Shown here: piece after piece, positions 1 through 8,385 of the stretch
How the letters are laid out: each line of letters opens with the position of its first letter
Numbering within the stretch: position 1 is the stretch's first letter
Origin: Streptosporangiaceae bacterium
Lineage (GTDB): Bacteria; Actinomycetota; Actinomycetes; Streptosporangiales; Streptosporangiaceae
Reading direction: 5' to 3'
DNA: 9,941 nt
NCBI GenBank assembly: GCA_030045175.1
Contig: JASIBM010000311.1
Span: 1-9,941 of the forward strand
The notes under the pieces: model-generated
Databases searched by the model: none
What the model was told of the DNA's origin: nothing
The model's input: only the letters and a program-made list of their open reading frames with translations
Translations under genes and position numbers: made by a program

Positions 1-138
1 CGCCGGGATGTGGATCTCATCGGCGTCATCGGGCGGCCCGGCCTCGAGCAGCAGCACCTTCACCGACGGGTTCTCGCTGAGCCTGGCGGCCAGCACGCAA
101 CCCGCGCTACCAGCGCCAACGACCACATAGTCATACAC
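1..138 (-). CDS. GMC-family FAD-dependent oxidoreductase, N-terminus only (runs off the left edge)
   Basis: Forty-six codons are visible before the window ends. The peptide opens with V/M-Y-D-Y-V-V-V-G-A-G-S-A-G, the beta-strand and GxGxxG dinucleotide-binding loop that starts glucose-methanol-choline oxidoreductases. It continues with CVLAARLSENPSVKVLLLEAG, whose Glu is the residue that usually contacts the FAD ribose. Family members (choline dehydrogenase-like, alcohol and sugar oxidases) oxidise alcohol groups with FAD; the substrate cannot be told because the C-terminal domain is missing. I chose GTG at 138 because GGAG (145-148) lies six bases upstream and the protein begins right at the Rossmann strand, as usual for the family. 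The gene is divergent from the cobalamin adenosyltransferase gene. The family call is strong; the specific function is unknown. Confidence 0.85.
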   Translation of the reverse strand, partial: MYDYVVVGAGSAGCVLAARLSENPSVKVLLLEAGPPDDADEIHIPA

Positions 139-180
139 GATCGACTCCAGGACCTGGTTCAGGCATTTCGCTAAAACACC

Positions 181-200
181 CTACTAGTTCATACCAGTAG
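181..200. promoter_or_regulatory. Operator-like 20-bp dyad in the divergent promoter gap
   Basis: CTACTaGT and ACcAGTAG are inverted around a 4-bp centre, giving 7 of 8 matched arm positions. It lies between the divergent GMC oxidoreductase and cobalamin adenosyltransferase genes (gap 139-261). On the minus strand a TATGAA (188-193) inside the dyad could be a -10, with TTGGCC 19 bases upstream; the spacing is long and the match weak. A perfect GGCC-TTT-GGCC palindrome follows at 206-216. The symmetry is seen; a repressor-binding role is inference, and no regulator gene is present in the window. Confidence 0.35.
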
Positions 201-261
201 CACCCGGCCTTTGGCCAACTCGGGGCACCCGCTCGGCTCGCCCGGGGCTAACGTGGTTGGC

Positions 262-858
262 ATGCCGAAGGATCGCGATAAGCCAGTCGTGCTCTCCCGC
301 ATCTACACCAAGACCGGCGACGCGGGCAGCACCGCGCTCGGCGACCTCAGCCGCGTGGCCAAGACCGACCCGCGGCTGGCCGCCTATGGTGACATCGACG
401 AGGCGAACAGCGCGATCGGGGTGGCTGTCACCGCCGGCGGGCTAGCCGATGACGTGCGAACGCTGCTGATTTTCATTCAGAACGAGCTCTTCGACGTCGG
501 TGCAGACCTGTCCAAGCCGGTCGAGCGCGACGAGCAGCCTGGCTCCTCGCTCCGGGTCGACGAGGGCTACCTGGCCAGGCTCGAGCAGGCGTGCGACGCG
601 TACAACGAGGCGCTGCCCACGATGCGCAGCTTCGTGTTGCCAGGCGGGACAAAGGGAGCCGCGTTCTTGCACGTGGCGAGGACGATCGTGCGGCGCGCCG
701 AGCGGTCGGCCTGGGTGGCGTTCGAGGCGCACGGCGATTCCATGAACCCGCTGGCCATCCGGTACCTGAATAGGCTGTCCGACCTGCTGTTCATACTCGG
801 GCGAGCGGCCAACGAGCCAGGCGGCGACCTGTTGTGGGTACCCGGCGGGCAGCGCTAG
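262..858 (+). CDS. Cob(I)alamin adenosyltransferase, PduO type (ATP:corrinoid)
   Basis: The enzyme transfers the adenosyl group of ATP to cob(I)alamin, forming the coenzyme B12 used by methylmalonyl-CoA mutase and related enzymes. The 198-aa product has the PduO-type ATP-binding N-terminus IYTKTGDAGSTALGD (residues 14-28) followed by SRVAKTD and YGDIDEANSAIG (42-53). It then shows SFVLPGG (123-129), the R-T-I-V-RRAERS signature (140-149, family Arg/Glu residues that bind ATP) and NRLSDLLFILGRAAN (170-184). Length is typical. ATG 262 places the ATP-binding motif where homologues have it. GTG 253 (GGGG five bases upstream) and TTG 211 are in frame but would add 3 or 17 residues without family resemblance. 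An actinobacterial PduO gene convergent to the atp/DUF2550 cluster is a known arrangement (also in M. tuberculosis). Confidence 0.93.
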   Translation: MPKDRDKPVVLSRIYTKTGDAGSTALGDLSRVAKTDPRLAAYGDIDEANSAIGVAVTAGGLADDVRTLLIFIQNELFDVGADLSKPVERDEQPGSSLRVDEGYLARLEQACDAYNEALPTMRSFVLPGGTKGAAFLHVARTIVRRAERSAWVAFEAHGDSMNPLAIRYLNRLSDLLFILGRAANEPGGDLLWVPGGQR

Positions 859-867
859 GAGGGCGGG

Positions 868-1287
868 CTACGCCAGGCCGGGCAGGGGCAGCTGCGGCCC
901 GGCCTCCAGCCAGGCCATCAGGCCGGTCAGCGCGTCCGAGTTCATGGCCAGCCAGAGCGTCTCGCCCGGTGCCCCGGTGTCGAACTGGACCAGGGCCGGC
1001 CACCCGTCGCGGGCGTGCCGTGCGACCGGTCGCAGCGTCTGCCGGTTGAACACCGCGTCGGGCCGCAGTCGCACTCCATAGGAGCGGAACCAGTAGAGCC
1101 GGTCGGTCCGGTACGCCGCGAACCCGCGTCTCCAGCGGGTGTCGCCGGCCCGGCGCAGGCAGCACTCGACGGCACCGCCTGGTCGCCTGATCGCTACCAC
1201 CCTGGCCGCCTGAGCGGCCACCACGAGCAGTAAAAACAGCGCGAGGGCGACGAGGAACCAGCCAATGGCAGCCAGATCCCTGGTCAA
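868..1287 (-). CDS. DUF2550 family single-pass membrane protein
   Basis: This is a small protein with one N-terminal transmembrane helix (about residues 8-25, IGWFLVALALFLLLVVAA) and a basic, Trp/Arg-rich soluble domain, with W-RRGFAAYRTDRLYWFRSYGVRLRPD in its middle and a C-terminal LTGLMAWLEAGP. These features and its place directly after atpC match the actinobacterial DUF2550 family (like Rv1312). Its function is unknown; a link to ATP synthase rests on gene order. The start is uncertain: TTG 1287 gives 139 aa, close to family size, with GGA eight bases upstream. ATG 1371 gives 167 aa but overlaps atpC by 56 bases, adds an Arg/Pro-rich shadow of atpC, and lacks a well-spaced ribosome site. 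One TTA leucine codon (1231-1233) sits in the membrane helix. Confidence 0.8.
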   Translation of the reverse strand: MTRDLAAIGWFLVALALFLLLVVAAQAARVVAIRRPGGAVECCLRRAGDTRWRRGFAAYRTDRLYWFRSYGVRLRPDAVFNRQTLRPVARHARDGWPALVQFDTGAPGETLWLAMNSDALTGLMAWLEAGPQLPLPGLA

Positions 1288-1315
1288 CTCCGCTGTCCAG
1301 GCCGTTATCGGGTGG

Positions 1316-1690
1316 TCATGCGGTCTCGCCCGCCGCCCTGAGCTGGGCGAGCAGGTAGCCGGCCGGCGCATCCCCGGCGGCTGCGAGCTCGGTCCTGATC
1401 GCGGCCACGTCCACGTCCGCGCCGAGGACGGCCTGCCTGGCCAGGATCGAGACCTTGTCGTCGGCGATGGCCAGGAAGCCGCCGCCCACGGCGGCGGTAA
1501 CCCACTCCCAGCCGGCTGACTGGTCCTGCGGCAGGATCCGCACGACGCTGCCAGGCGCCAGGATGCCGAGCACCGGGGAATGACCGGTCAGCAGGCCGAT
1601 GTCGCCGTCCAGGGTCTTGGCGACCACCTCCTGGGCCGGGCCGGCCCAGATCTCCCCTTCCGGCACGACCAGCCGCACGCTCAGGCTCAC
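1316..1690 (-). CDS. atpC: F1Fo ATP synthase epsilon subunit
   Basis: Epsilon is part of the central stalk; it binds gamma and the c-ring and can inhibit ATP hydrolysis. The 124-aa product has the N-terminal beta-sandwich with the family motif GDIGLLTGHSPVLGIL (residues 29-44), a VGGGFLAIADDKVSILA strand pair (68-84), and a short C-terminal helical part ending LLAQLRAAGETA. At 124 aa it is shorter than E. coli epsilon (139 aa) and close to mycobacterial epsilon, so the inhibitory helical hairpin is reduced. GTG 1690 overlaps the atpD stop by four bases (GTGA) and has GGAG eight bases upstream, indicating translational coupling. An upstream ATG at 1738 lies inside atpD and would add a basic stretch unrelated to the family, so I rejected it. 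Confidence 0.96.
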   Translation of the reverse strand: MSLSVRLVVPEGEIWAGPAQEVVAKTLDGDIGLLTGHSPVLGILAPGSVVRILPQDQSAGWEWVTAAVGGGFLAIADDKVSILARQAVLGADVDVAAIRTELAAAGDAPAGYLLAQLRAAGETA

Positions 1691-3135
1691 CGTTCCAGCT
1701 CCCTGGCCTTGCGCTCGACGTCCTCGATCCCGCCGCACATGAAGAACGCCTGCTCGGGCACGTGGTCGTACTTGCCCTCGGAGATCGCCTTGAACGATGC
1801 GACGGTCTCTTCCAGCGGGACGAACGCCCCCGGGATGCCGGTGAACTGCTCGGCCACGAACATCGGGTGGGACAAGAACCGCTCGATCCGCCTGGCCCGC
1901 TGCACCGTGACCTTGTCCTCCTCGGACAGCTCGTCGATGCCGAGGATCGCGATGATGTCCTGGAGCTCCTTGTACCGCTGCAAGATCCGCTGCACTTCGC
2001 GGGCCACGCTGTAGTGCTCCTGGCCGATGTACTTCGCGTCCAGGATCCGCGACGTGGAGTCGAGCGGGTCCACCGCGGGGTAGATGCCCTTCTCCGTGAT
2101 CGCGCGGTTCAGCACGGTGGTGGCGTCCAGGTGCGCGAACGTGGTGTGCGGTGCCGGGTCGGTGATGTCGTCGGCGGGCACGTAGATCGCCTGCATCGAG
2201 GTGATCGAGTGGCCCCTGGTCGAGGTGATCCGCTCCTGCAGCTGACCCATCTCGTCGGCCAGCGTCGGCTGGTAACCCACGGCCGATGGCATCCGCCCGA
2301 GCAGCGTGGACACCTCCGAGCCCGCCTGGGTGAAGCGGAAGATGTTGTCGATGAACAGCAGCACGTCCTGCTTCTGCACATCGCGGAAGTACTCGGCCAT
2401 CGTGAGCGCGGACAGGCCGACCCTGAGCCTGGTGCCCGGCGGCTCGTCCATCTGGCCGAACACCAGCGCGGTGTCCGCGATCACGCCGGACTCGCTCATC
2501 TCGAGGAAGAGGTCGTTGCCCTCGCGGGTCCGCTCCCCCACCCCGGCGAACACCGACACGCCGCCGAAGTTCTTGGCGACGCGGCGGATCATCTCCTGGA
2601 TCAGCACCGTCTTGCCCACGCCCGCGCCGCCGAACAGGCCGATCTTGCCGCCGTTCACGTACGGGGTGAGCAGGTCGATCACCTTGATGCCGGTGACGAA
2701 CATCTCGGTCTTCGGCTCAAGCTGGTCAAGGGCCGGCGCGGGCCGGTGGATCGGCCACCGCTCGGTCACCTTCAGCGAGGCGGTCGGCACGTCAAGCGTC
2801 TCGCCGAGCACGTTGAACACGTGGCCCTTGGTCACGTCGCCGACCGGCACCGAGATCGGGCCGCCGGTGTCGGTCACCGGGGCGCCCCGCACCAGGCCGT
2901 CGGTGGGGCGCATCGAGATCGCCCGGACCGTGTTGTCGCCTATGTGCTGCGCGACCTCCAGGGTCAGCGTGTTGACCTGGCCGCCCATGGTCACGTCGAC
3001 GTGCAGGGCGTTGTAGATGTCGGGCATCTCGTCCGCGGCGAACTCGACGTCCACGACAGGCCCGATCACGCGGGCGACCCGGCCGGTGGCCTGGCCTGCT
3101 GGCGCGCCGGCCGCACGGGTTGCTGTTGCGGTCAT
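1687..3135 (-). CDS. atpD: F1Fo ATP synthase beta subunit (catalytic)
   Basis: Beta carries the catalytic nucleotide sites of F1, making ATP from ADP and phosphate in the cytoplasm. The 482-aa product shows the Walker A loop GGAGVGKT (169-176), GERTREGND with the catalytic Glu at 201, VFGQMDEPPGTR (226-236) and the Walker B strand VLLFIDNIFRFTQAGSEVS (258-276). It also has the DELSEEDK rotor-contact loop (401-408). Nothing is missing, and length matches actinobacterial homologues. ATG 3135 has GGGAG eight bases upstream, and that site overlaps the end of atpG, whose stop is only five bases away. The first 17 residues are an Ala/Thr-rich lead-in before the beta-barrel domain. Confidence 0.99.
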   Translation of the reverse strand: MTATATRAAGAPAGQATGRVARVIGPVVDVEFAADEMPDIYNALHVDVTMGGQVNTLTLEVAQHIGDNTVRAISMRPTDGLVRGAPVTDTGGPISVPVGDVTKGHVFNVLGETLDVPTASLKVTERWPIHRPAPALDQLEPKTEMFVTGIKVIDLLTPYVNGGKIGLFGGAGVGKTVLIQEMIRRVAKNFGGVSVFAGVGERTREGNDLFLEMSESGVIADTALVFGQMDEPPGTRLRVGLSALTMAEYFRDVQKQDVLLFIDNIFRFTQAGSEVSTLLGRMPSAVGYQPTLADEMGQLQERITSTRGHSITSMQAIYVPADDITDPAPHTTFAHLDATTVLNRAITEKGIYPAVDPLDSTSRILDAKYIGQEHYSVAREVQRILQRYKELQDIIAILGIDELSEEDKVTVQRARRIERFLSHPMFVAEQFTGIPGAFVPLEETVASFKAISEGKYDHVPEQAFFMCGGIEDVERKARELER

Positions 3136-3140
3136 TTCAC

Positions 3141-4037
3141 TTACTCCCGGGTCGACTCGGCAAGCGCGTTCGCGCCACCGACAATCTCGCTGATTTCCTG
3201 GGTGATCTCGGCCTGCCGCGCCTTGTTGGCGTCCCTGGTGAGCTTCTCGAGCAACTCGTTGGCGTTGTCCGTGGCCGACTTCATCGCCCGCCGCCTGGCG
3301 GCGATCTCCGCGGCGGCCGAGTCGAGCAGCGCGTGGAAGACCCTGCTCTCCACGTACCAGGGCAGCAACTGGTCGAGCACGGCCTCCGGCGACGGCTCGA
3401 ACTCGTAGATCGGTATCGCCCGCCGCTCCACCCGCTCGGCGATCTCGAGCGGCAGCAGCCTGTGCACGACCGGCCGCTGGGTCAGCATCGACACGAACTC
3501 CGTGTAGACCAGGTAGATCTCGTCCACGCCGCCCTCTGTCATCGGCCGGGCGAACGCGTCAAGCAGCGTCTTGGTGATCGCGGTGGCGTTGTGGTGCGCC
3601 GGGGTGTCCGAGTAGCCGCTCCACTCGGCCGCCATGTGGCGCTCCCTGAACCTGTGCCAGACGATGCCCTTGCGCCCTGAGACGTAAGGCACCGCCTGGA
3701 CGCCGCGCTCGCCGAGCAGCTTGCTCACGCCCTGCGCCTCGCGCAGCACGCTGGCGTTGAAGCCACCGCAAAATCCCCGGTCGCTGGTCAGGATTAGCAC
3801 GGCCGCCCTGGTCGGGTTCTCGGCCGGCGTGGTCAGCGGGTGCACGACGTTGGCCGACCTGCTGACCACCGCCTCGACCGCAGCGGTGATCTCACGCGCG
3901 TACGGCGCGGCGGCGTGCGCGCGCTGCTGGGCCTTGATGATCCTCGACGACGCGATCAGCTCTTGCGCCTTGGTGATCTTGGCGGTGGACTTGACCGTGG
4001 CGATCCGCCGCCTGACCGCTCGAAGCTGTGCTCCCAT
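3141..4037 (-). CDS. atpG: F1Fo ATP synthase gamma subunit
   Basis: Gamma is the rotating shaft inside the alpha3beta3 ring. The 298-aa product begins with the N-terminal coiled-coil helix (MGAQLRAVRRRIATVKSTAKITKAQ) and has the central strand motif LTSDRGFCGGFN (83-94). It ends with the C-terminal helix carrying RRRAMKSATDNANELLEKL (248-266) and the diagnostic ITQEISEIVGGANAL (278-292). GFCGGFN in place of the common GLAGGYN resembles plastid gamma subunits; this is normal variation. ATG 4037 follows the atpA stop after four bases. The ribosome site is weak (GGGGC about 10 bases upstream, inside the atpA tail), so translation is probably coupled to atpA. Confidence 0.98.
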   Translation of the reverse strand: MGAQLRAVRRRIATVKSTAKITKAQELIASSRIIKAQQRAHAAAPYAREITAAVEAVVSRSANVVHPLTTPAENPTRAAVLILTSDRGFCGGFNASVLREAQGVSKLLGERGVQAVPYVSGRKGIVWHRFRERHMAAEWSGYSDTPAHHNATAITKTLLDAFARPMTEGGVDEIYLVYTEFVSMLTQRPVVHRLLPLEIAERVERRAIPIYEFEPSPEAVLDQLLPWYVESRVFHALLDSAAAEIAARRRAMKSATDNANELLEKLTRDANKARQAEITQEISEIVGGANALAESTRE

Positions 4038-4041
4038 TGCG

Positions 4042-5694
<1,653 letters not shown>

Positions 5695-5751
5695 CTTCCT
5701 CGCGTCTTTCTCATCTGGCTGTCCTGCTCGTCTGGTTCATGCCCGGCTTCG

Positions 5752-6570
5752 TCATGCGGCCAGGTCCCGCCGCAGCTCGGCCAGCCGGCTCGCGACGCTA
5801 CCCGTGATCAGCTCGTCGCCGATCCGGACCGAGAGGCCACCGAGCACGCTGGGGTCGAGCACGACGTTCAGGTGCACGGCGTGCCCGTAGGTCGCGGTCA
5901 GCGCGGCGGCCAGCCTGGCCCGCTGAGTGGCGGTCAGCTCCGTGGCCACCCTGACCTCTGCGACCAGGCGCTGCCGCAGCTCGGCCGCTAGGTTCGCGTA
6001 CGCCTGCAGCCCTATGTCCAGGCTACGTCCCCGCGGCTGGGCTGCCGCCTGCGAGATGAGCCGCAACGCGGGGCCGCTGACCTTGCCCGCGAGCAGCTCG
6101 GTCACCACGCTCGCCCGCCCGGCGGCAGGAACGAACTGGTTGGACAGCGCCGAGCGCAGGGCGGGGTTGGCCGTGACGATCCGGCCGAACCTGAACAGCG
6201 CGTCCTCAAGCTCGTCGAGCTGGCCCTGCCGATCGGCCGCCTCGGCGATCGCGAGCACTGCGAGCTGCTCGGCCGCGTCGGCCAGGTCGCCTGGCTCGGA
6301 CCAGCGATCACCCACCAGGCCGGACACCTGGGTGAGCGTGCTGGCGCCGACCCTCCCGGTGAGCAGCCCGCTGGCCAGGCCGATCCTGTCCGCCGCGGCC
6401 CTGGCCGGGTCGGTCAGCGCCCGGCGCAGGCCCGGCGCTTCGTCGAGCAAGCCGACGACCCCGAACAGCTCGTCACCGACCTCGCTCGCCTGCGCCTGCG
6501 TGCCGCCTGCCAGCGCGGCGGACAGCCGCTCCTTGGCCGCGGCGAGCGACGCCCTGCTCGTGCCCCTCAT
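5752..6570 (-). CDS. atpH: F1Fo ATP synthase delta subunit
   Basis: Delta sits on top of F1 and attaches the peripheral stalk (b). At 272 aa it is about 95 residues longer than E. coli delta, the usual length in Streptomyces-type actinomycetes. The N-terminal extension (MRGTSRASLAAAKERLSAAL onward) precedes the helical bundle, and EDALFRFGRIV (about 121-131) and QPRGRSLDIGLQAY are recognisable. The C-terminal domain ends with the conserved LNVVLDPSVLGGLSVRIGDE and ITGSVASRL. ATG 6570 overlaps the atpF stop by four bases (ATGA), indicating translational coupling. Delta and b are separate genes, unlike the mycobacterial b-delta fusion. Confidence 0.97.
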   Translation of the reverse strand: MRGTSRASLAAAKERLSAALAGGTQAQASEVGDELFGVVGLLDEAPGLRRALTDPARAAADRIGLASGLLTGRVGASTLTQVSGLVGDRWSEPGDLADAAEQLAVLAIAEAADRQGQLDELEDALFRFGRIVTANPALRSALSNQFVPAAGRASVVTELLAGKVSGPALRLISQAAAQPRGRSLDIGLQAYANLAAELRQRLVAEVRVATELTATQRARLAAALTATYGHAVHLNVVLDPSVLGGLSVRIGDELITGSVASRLAELRRDLAA

Positions 6571-7130
6571 CGGCCGGCCCGCACCCCGCTGGCGGCCTGC
6601 GCCTCAAGGTCATCGAGGAACCGATCGACCATCCGCGCCTGCCGCGCCTCGTCGGCGAGTGACTCGCCGACGATCCGGCTGGCTAGCTCGACCGCCAGCG
6701 CGCCGACTTCGCCGCGCAGTGCCGTGAGCGCTTGCTGCTTCGCCGCCTCGATCTGGGCGTCCGCGGACGTGACAAGGCGCTGGTACTCGGCCGCGCCGTC
6801 GGCCCGGCCGCGCGCCACGATCTGCGCGGCCTCTTCCTTGGCCGCCTCGCGCAGCCTGGCCGCCTCGTGCCTGGCGTCGGCGAGTTGCGCGCGGTACTGC
6901 TCGAGCACCGCCTTGGCCTCGTCCTGCGCGACCTCCGCGCGCTTCAGCCCGCCCTCGATCTGATCGGTCCTGTTGTGCAGCATTATGAGGAACCTGGGCA
7001 GCAGCATCTTCCAGAGCGCGACGAAGACGATCGCGAACGTGATCAGCCCGACGATGAGCTCGGTCCCGCTAGGGAACAGTGGCCCCAGGAGCGATGACAG
7101 CGATGCCAGGGGTGATCCGGCCAGCACCAT
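6567..7130 (-). CDS. atpF: F1Fo ATP synthase subunit b
   Basis: Subunit b is the peripheral stalk that links subunit a in the membrane to delta and F1. The 187-aa product has a short periplasmic lead, one transmembrane helix (about 24-44, ELIVGLITFAIVFVALWKMLL), then a long charged Ala/Glu/Arg/Gln coiled coil (about 55-165). It ends in a C-terminal segment (SRIVGESLADEARQARMVDRF) typical of delta-binding regions. ATG 7130 has AGAGG eight bases upstream. The gene follows atpE after an 80-base gap that holds a stem-loop, and overlaps atpH by four bases. Confidence 0.97.
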   Translation of the reverse strand: MVLAGSPLASLSSLLGPLFPSGTELIVGLITFAIVFVALWKMLLPRFLIMLHNRTDQIEGGLKRAEVAQDEAKAVLEQYRAQLADARHEAARLREAAKEEAAQIVARGRADGAAEYQRLVTSADAQIEAAKQQALTALRGEVGALAVELASRIVGESLADEARQARMVDRFLDDLEAQAASGVRAGR

Positions 7131-7148
7131 GACGTCTACCTCTCAGCT

Positions 7149-7171
7149 GGTGTTGCCTTGTGGCGAACACC
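7149..7171 (-). other. Intercistronic stem-loop between atpE and atpF
   Basis: On the transcribed (minus) strand the RNA would read GGUGUU-C-GCC-ACAA-GGC-AACACC: a 9-bp stem with one bulged C and a 4-base loop. It ends 18 bases before the atpF start and begins 40 bases after the atpE stop. No U-run follows, so it is not a classic terminator. A 3'-stabilising hairpin for the atpE message is the likeliest role, since the c subunit is needed in about ten copies or more per enzyme. The pairing is seen; the role is inference. Confidence 0.55.
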
Positions 7172-7210
7172 ACTATTTCTTACGTAGGGAACAGAACGGC
7201 AAACGGGCGG

Positions 7211-7492
7211 TTATTTGATGAAGAACGGCACCGCGATGCCGATCAGCGCGAGCGCCTCGGTCAGCGCGAAGCCGATCCACATGAAGGTCGTGATCTGGCC
7301 GGTCGCCTCTGGCTGCCGCGCCATCGCCTCGATCGCGTGCCCGAAGACCAGGCCGATGCCGATGCCGGGTCCGATCGCAGCGAGGCCGTAGGTCAGAGCA
7401 CCCAGTTGGATGATATGGAAGGTCTGAGTCGGCGGGGTACCCTTGCCCGCAGCCAAAATATGCATCAGGTGCATCACGGCGATCACGTGCAT
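7211..7492 (-). CDS. atpE: F1Fo ATP synthase subunit c (c-ring proteolipid)
   Basis: Subunit c oligomerises into the proton-driven rotor ring. The 93-aa hairpin protein has helix 1 (about 27-52) with the glycine zipper GPGIGIG (41-47), the polar loop ARQPEA (58-63) that contacts gamma/epsilon, and helix 2 (about 67-91) with the proton-binding Glu 79 in FALTEALAL. The residues around Glu 79 (Thr before, Ala after) and Ile 46 where sodium-type rings carry Gln fit proton coupling. The N-terminus MHVIAVMHLMHIL is longer and richer in Met/His than usual. ATG 7492 is supported by AAGGA ten bases upstream; ATGs at codons 7 and 10 are possible alternatives. Gaps of 59 bases to atpB and 80 to atpF each contain a stem-loop. 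Confidence 0.97.
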   Translation of the reverse strand: MHVIAVMHLMHILAAGKGTPPTQTFHIIQLGALTYGLAAIGPGIGIGLVFGHAIEAMARQPEATGQITTFMWIGFALTEALALIGIAVPFFIK

Positions 7493-7517
7493 CTCTTAGT
7501 TTTCCTTCTTATTCGGG

Positions 7518-7535
7518 CCGGCGGCCGTCCGCCGG
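7518..7535 (-). promoter_or_regulatory. GC stem-loop in the atpB-atpE gap, just upstream of the atpE ribosome site
   Basis: On the minus strand CCGGCGG and CCGCCGG pair perfectly (7 bp) around an ACGG loop. About 10 bases after it comes the atpE ribosome-binding site AAGGA, in an A-rich tract (about AAUAAGAAGGAAAACUAAGA) that is strikingly AT-rich for this genome. The layout leaves the atpE initiation region single-stranded directly after a stable stem. This suits a 5' end-stabilising or translation-enhancing element for the highly expressed c subunit. No U-run follows, so termination is unlikely. The role is inferred. Confidence 0.55.
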
Positions 7536-7551
7536 TCTGGGGATGGTCAGG

Positions 7552-8373
7552 TCAGTGCGCCGACGAGGCGTCCGCTATGTAGTAGGCGGTCAGCGTCGTG
7601 AAGATGAACGCCTGGAGGAACTGGATCAGCACCTCAAGGCCGGTCAGGATGATGGTCACCAGGAACGACGTGGTCGCGAACAACAGGCCGATGCTCGCGC
7701 TGAACAGGTACCACGAGGCGATGCCGAAGACGAGCAGCAGCAGGTGGCCGGACAGCATGTTGGCGAAGAGCCGGATCGTCAGCGTGAACGGCCGCACGAA
7801 GATGCTCGAGAACAGCTCGATCGGGCTGAGCAGCGGCAGGATCCACCAGGGCGCGCCGGATGGGACGGCTATTTCCTTGAAGTAACGGCCGGGACCCTTG
7901 CTCTTGATTCCCACGGTGAGGAAGGTGATCCACACGATCAGGGCGAGCCCTAGCGGGAACGCTATCCTCGACGTGGCCGGGAAATCGACCAGCGGAATGA
8001 TCCCGAAGATGTTCATGAGCCATATGAAGAAGAACAGCGAGACTAGCAACGGCAGCCATTTATCGCCCGCCTTGCCGAGCTGCGGCCGCAGGATCTGGTC
8101 GCGGACGAAGAGCACGCCCATCTCGCCGAGGTTCTGCACACCGCGCGGCACCAGCGCGGGCTTGCGGAAGGCCGCGATGAAGAAGCCGAGCACGATCGCG
8201 CCCGCGACGATCGCGATCAGTATCTGCTTGGTGACGTGGAACACGCCGATGCTGAAGATCGGCGCGAAGTTGAAGTCCTGGATTCCTGGCGCCGGGTAGC
8301 CACAGCCACTGAAGATATGCCCGGTGCAGCCAGGCATCGCCAGCACCGCCTGCGCCGCCTGCGCGTCAATCAC
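7552..8373 (-). CDS. atpB: F1Fo ATP synthase subunit a
   Basis: Subunit a forms the proton half-channels next to the c-ring. The 273-aa membrane protein has hydrophobic helices at about 49-69, 107-127, 136-155, 178-194 and two C-terminal long helices. The key motif TLTIRLFANMLSGH (197-210) carries the essential Arg 201; Glu 186 (SPIELFSS) and Glu 247 (GLEVLIQFLQAFIF) are the usual half-channel polar residues. The N-terminal GCTGHIFSGCGYPAPG pair of cysteines is like that of Streptomyces subunit a. GTG 8373 is the start, with GGGAG (8380-8384) six bases upstream. A 330-base repeat-rich gap separates it from atpZ. Confidence 0.98.
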   Translation of the reverse strand: MIDAQAAQAVLAMPGCTGHIFSGCGYPAPGIQDFNFAPIFSIGVFHVTKQILIAIVAGAIVLGFFIAAFRKPALVPRGVQNLGEMGVLFVRDQILRPQLGKAGDKWLPLLVSLFFFIWLMNIFGIIPLVDFPATSRIAFPLGLALIVWITFLTVGIKSKGPGRYFKEIAVPSGAPWWILPLLSPIELFSSIFVRPFTLTIRLFANMLSGHLLLLVFGIASWYLFSASIGLLFATTSFLVTIILTGLEVLIQFLQAFIFTTLTAYYIADASSAH

Positions 8374-8385
8374 CTGCTGCTCCCG

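Noticed and set aside
211..261. TTG 211 (or GTG 253) as start of the cobalamin adenosyltransferase
   Set aside because: The added residues do not resemble the family, and ATG 262 gives the normal N-terminus. GTG 253 remains a minor possibility.
1762..3408. 548-codon plus-strand open frame opposite atpD
   Set aside because: It is the antisense shadow of atpD/atpG: rich in His, Arg, Asp, Leu and Val in a low-complexity pattern typical of the complement of high-GC genes, with no recognisable domain.
5695..5751. Regulatory element in the atpH-atpA gap
   Set aside because: I examined the 57 bases and found no hairpin, repeat or promoter-like sequence beyond the atpA ribosome site.
7211..7492. 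Sodium-coupled c-ring
   Set aside because: Ile sits where sodium-type c subunits have Gln in helix 1, and the residue after the carboxylate Glu 79 is Ala, not Ser/Thr.
7518..7535. Rho-independent terminator between atpB and atpE
   Set aside because: The stem is followed by an A-rich tract and the atpE ribosome site, with no U-run on the transcript; termination here would cut the operon.
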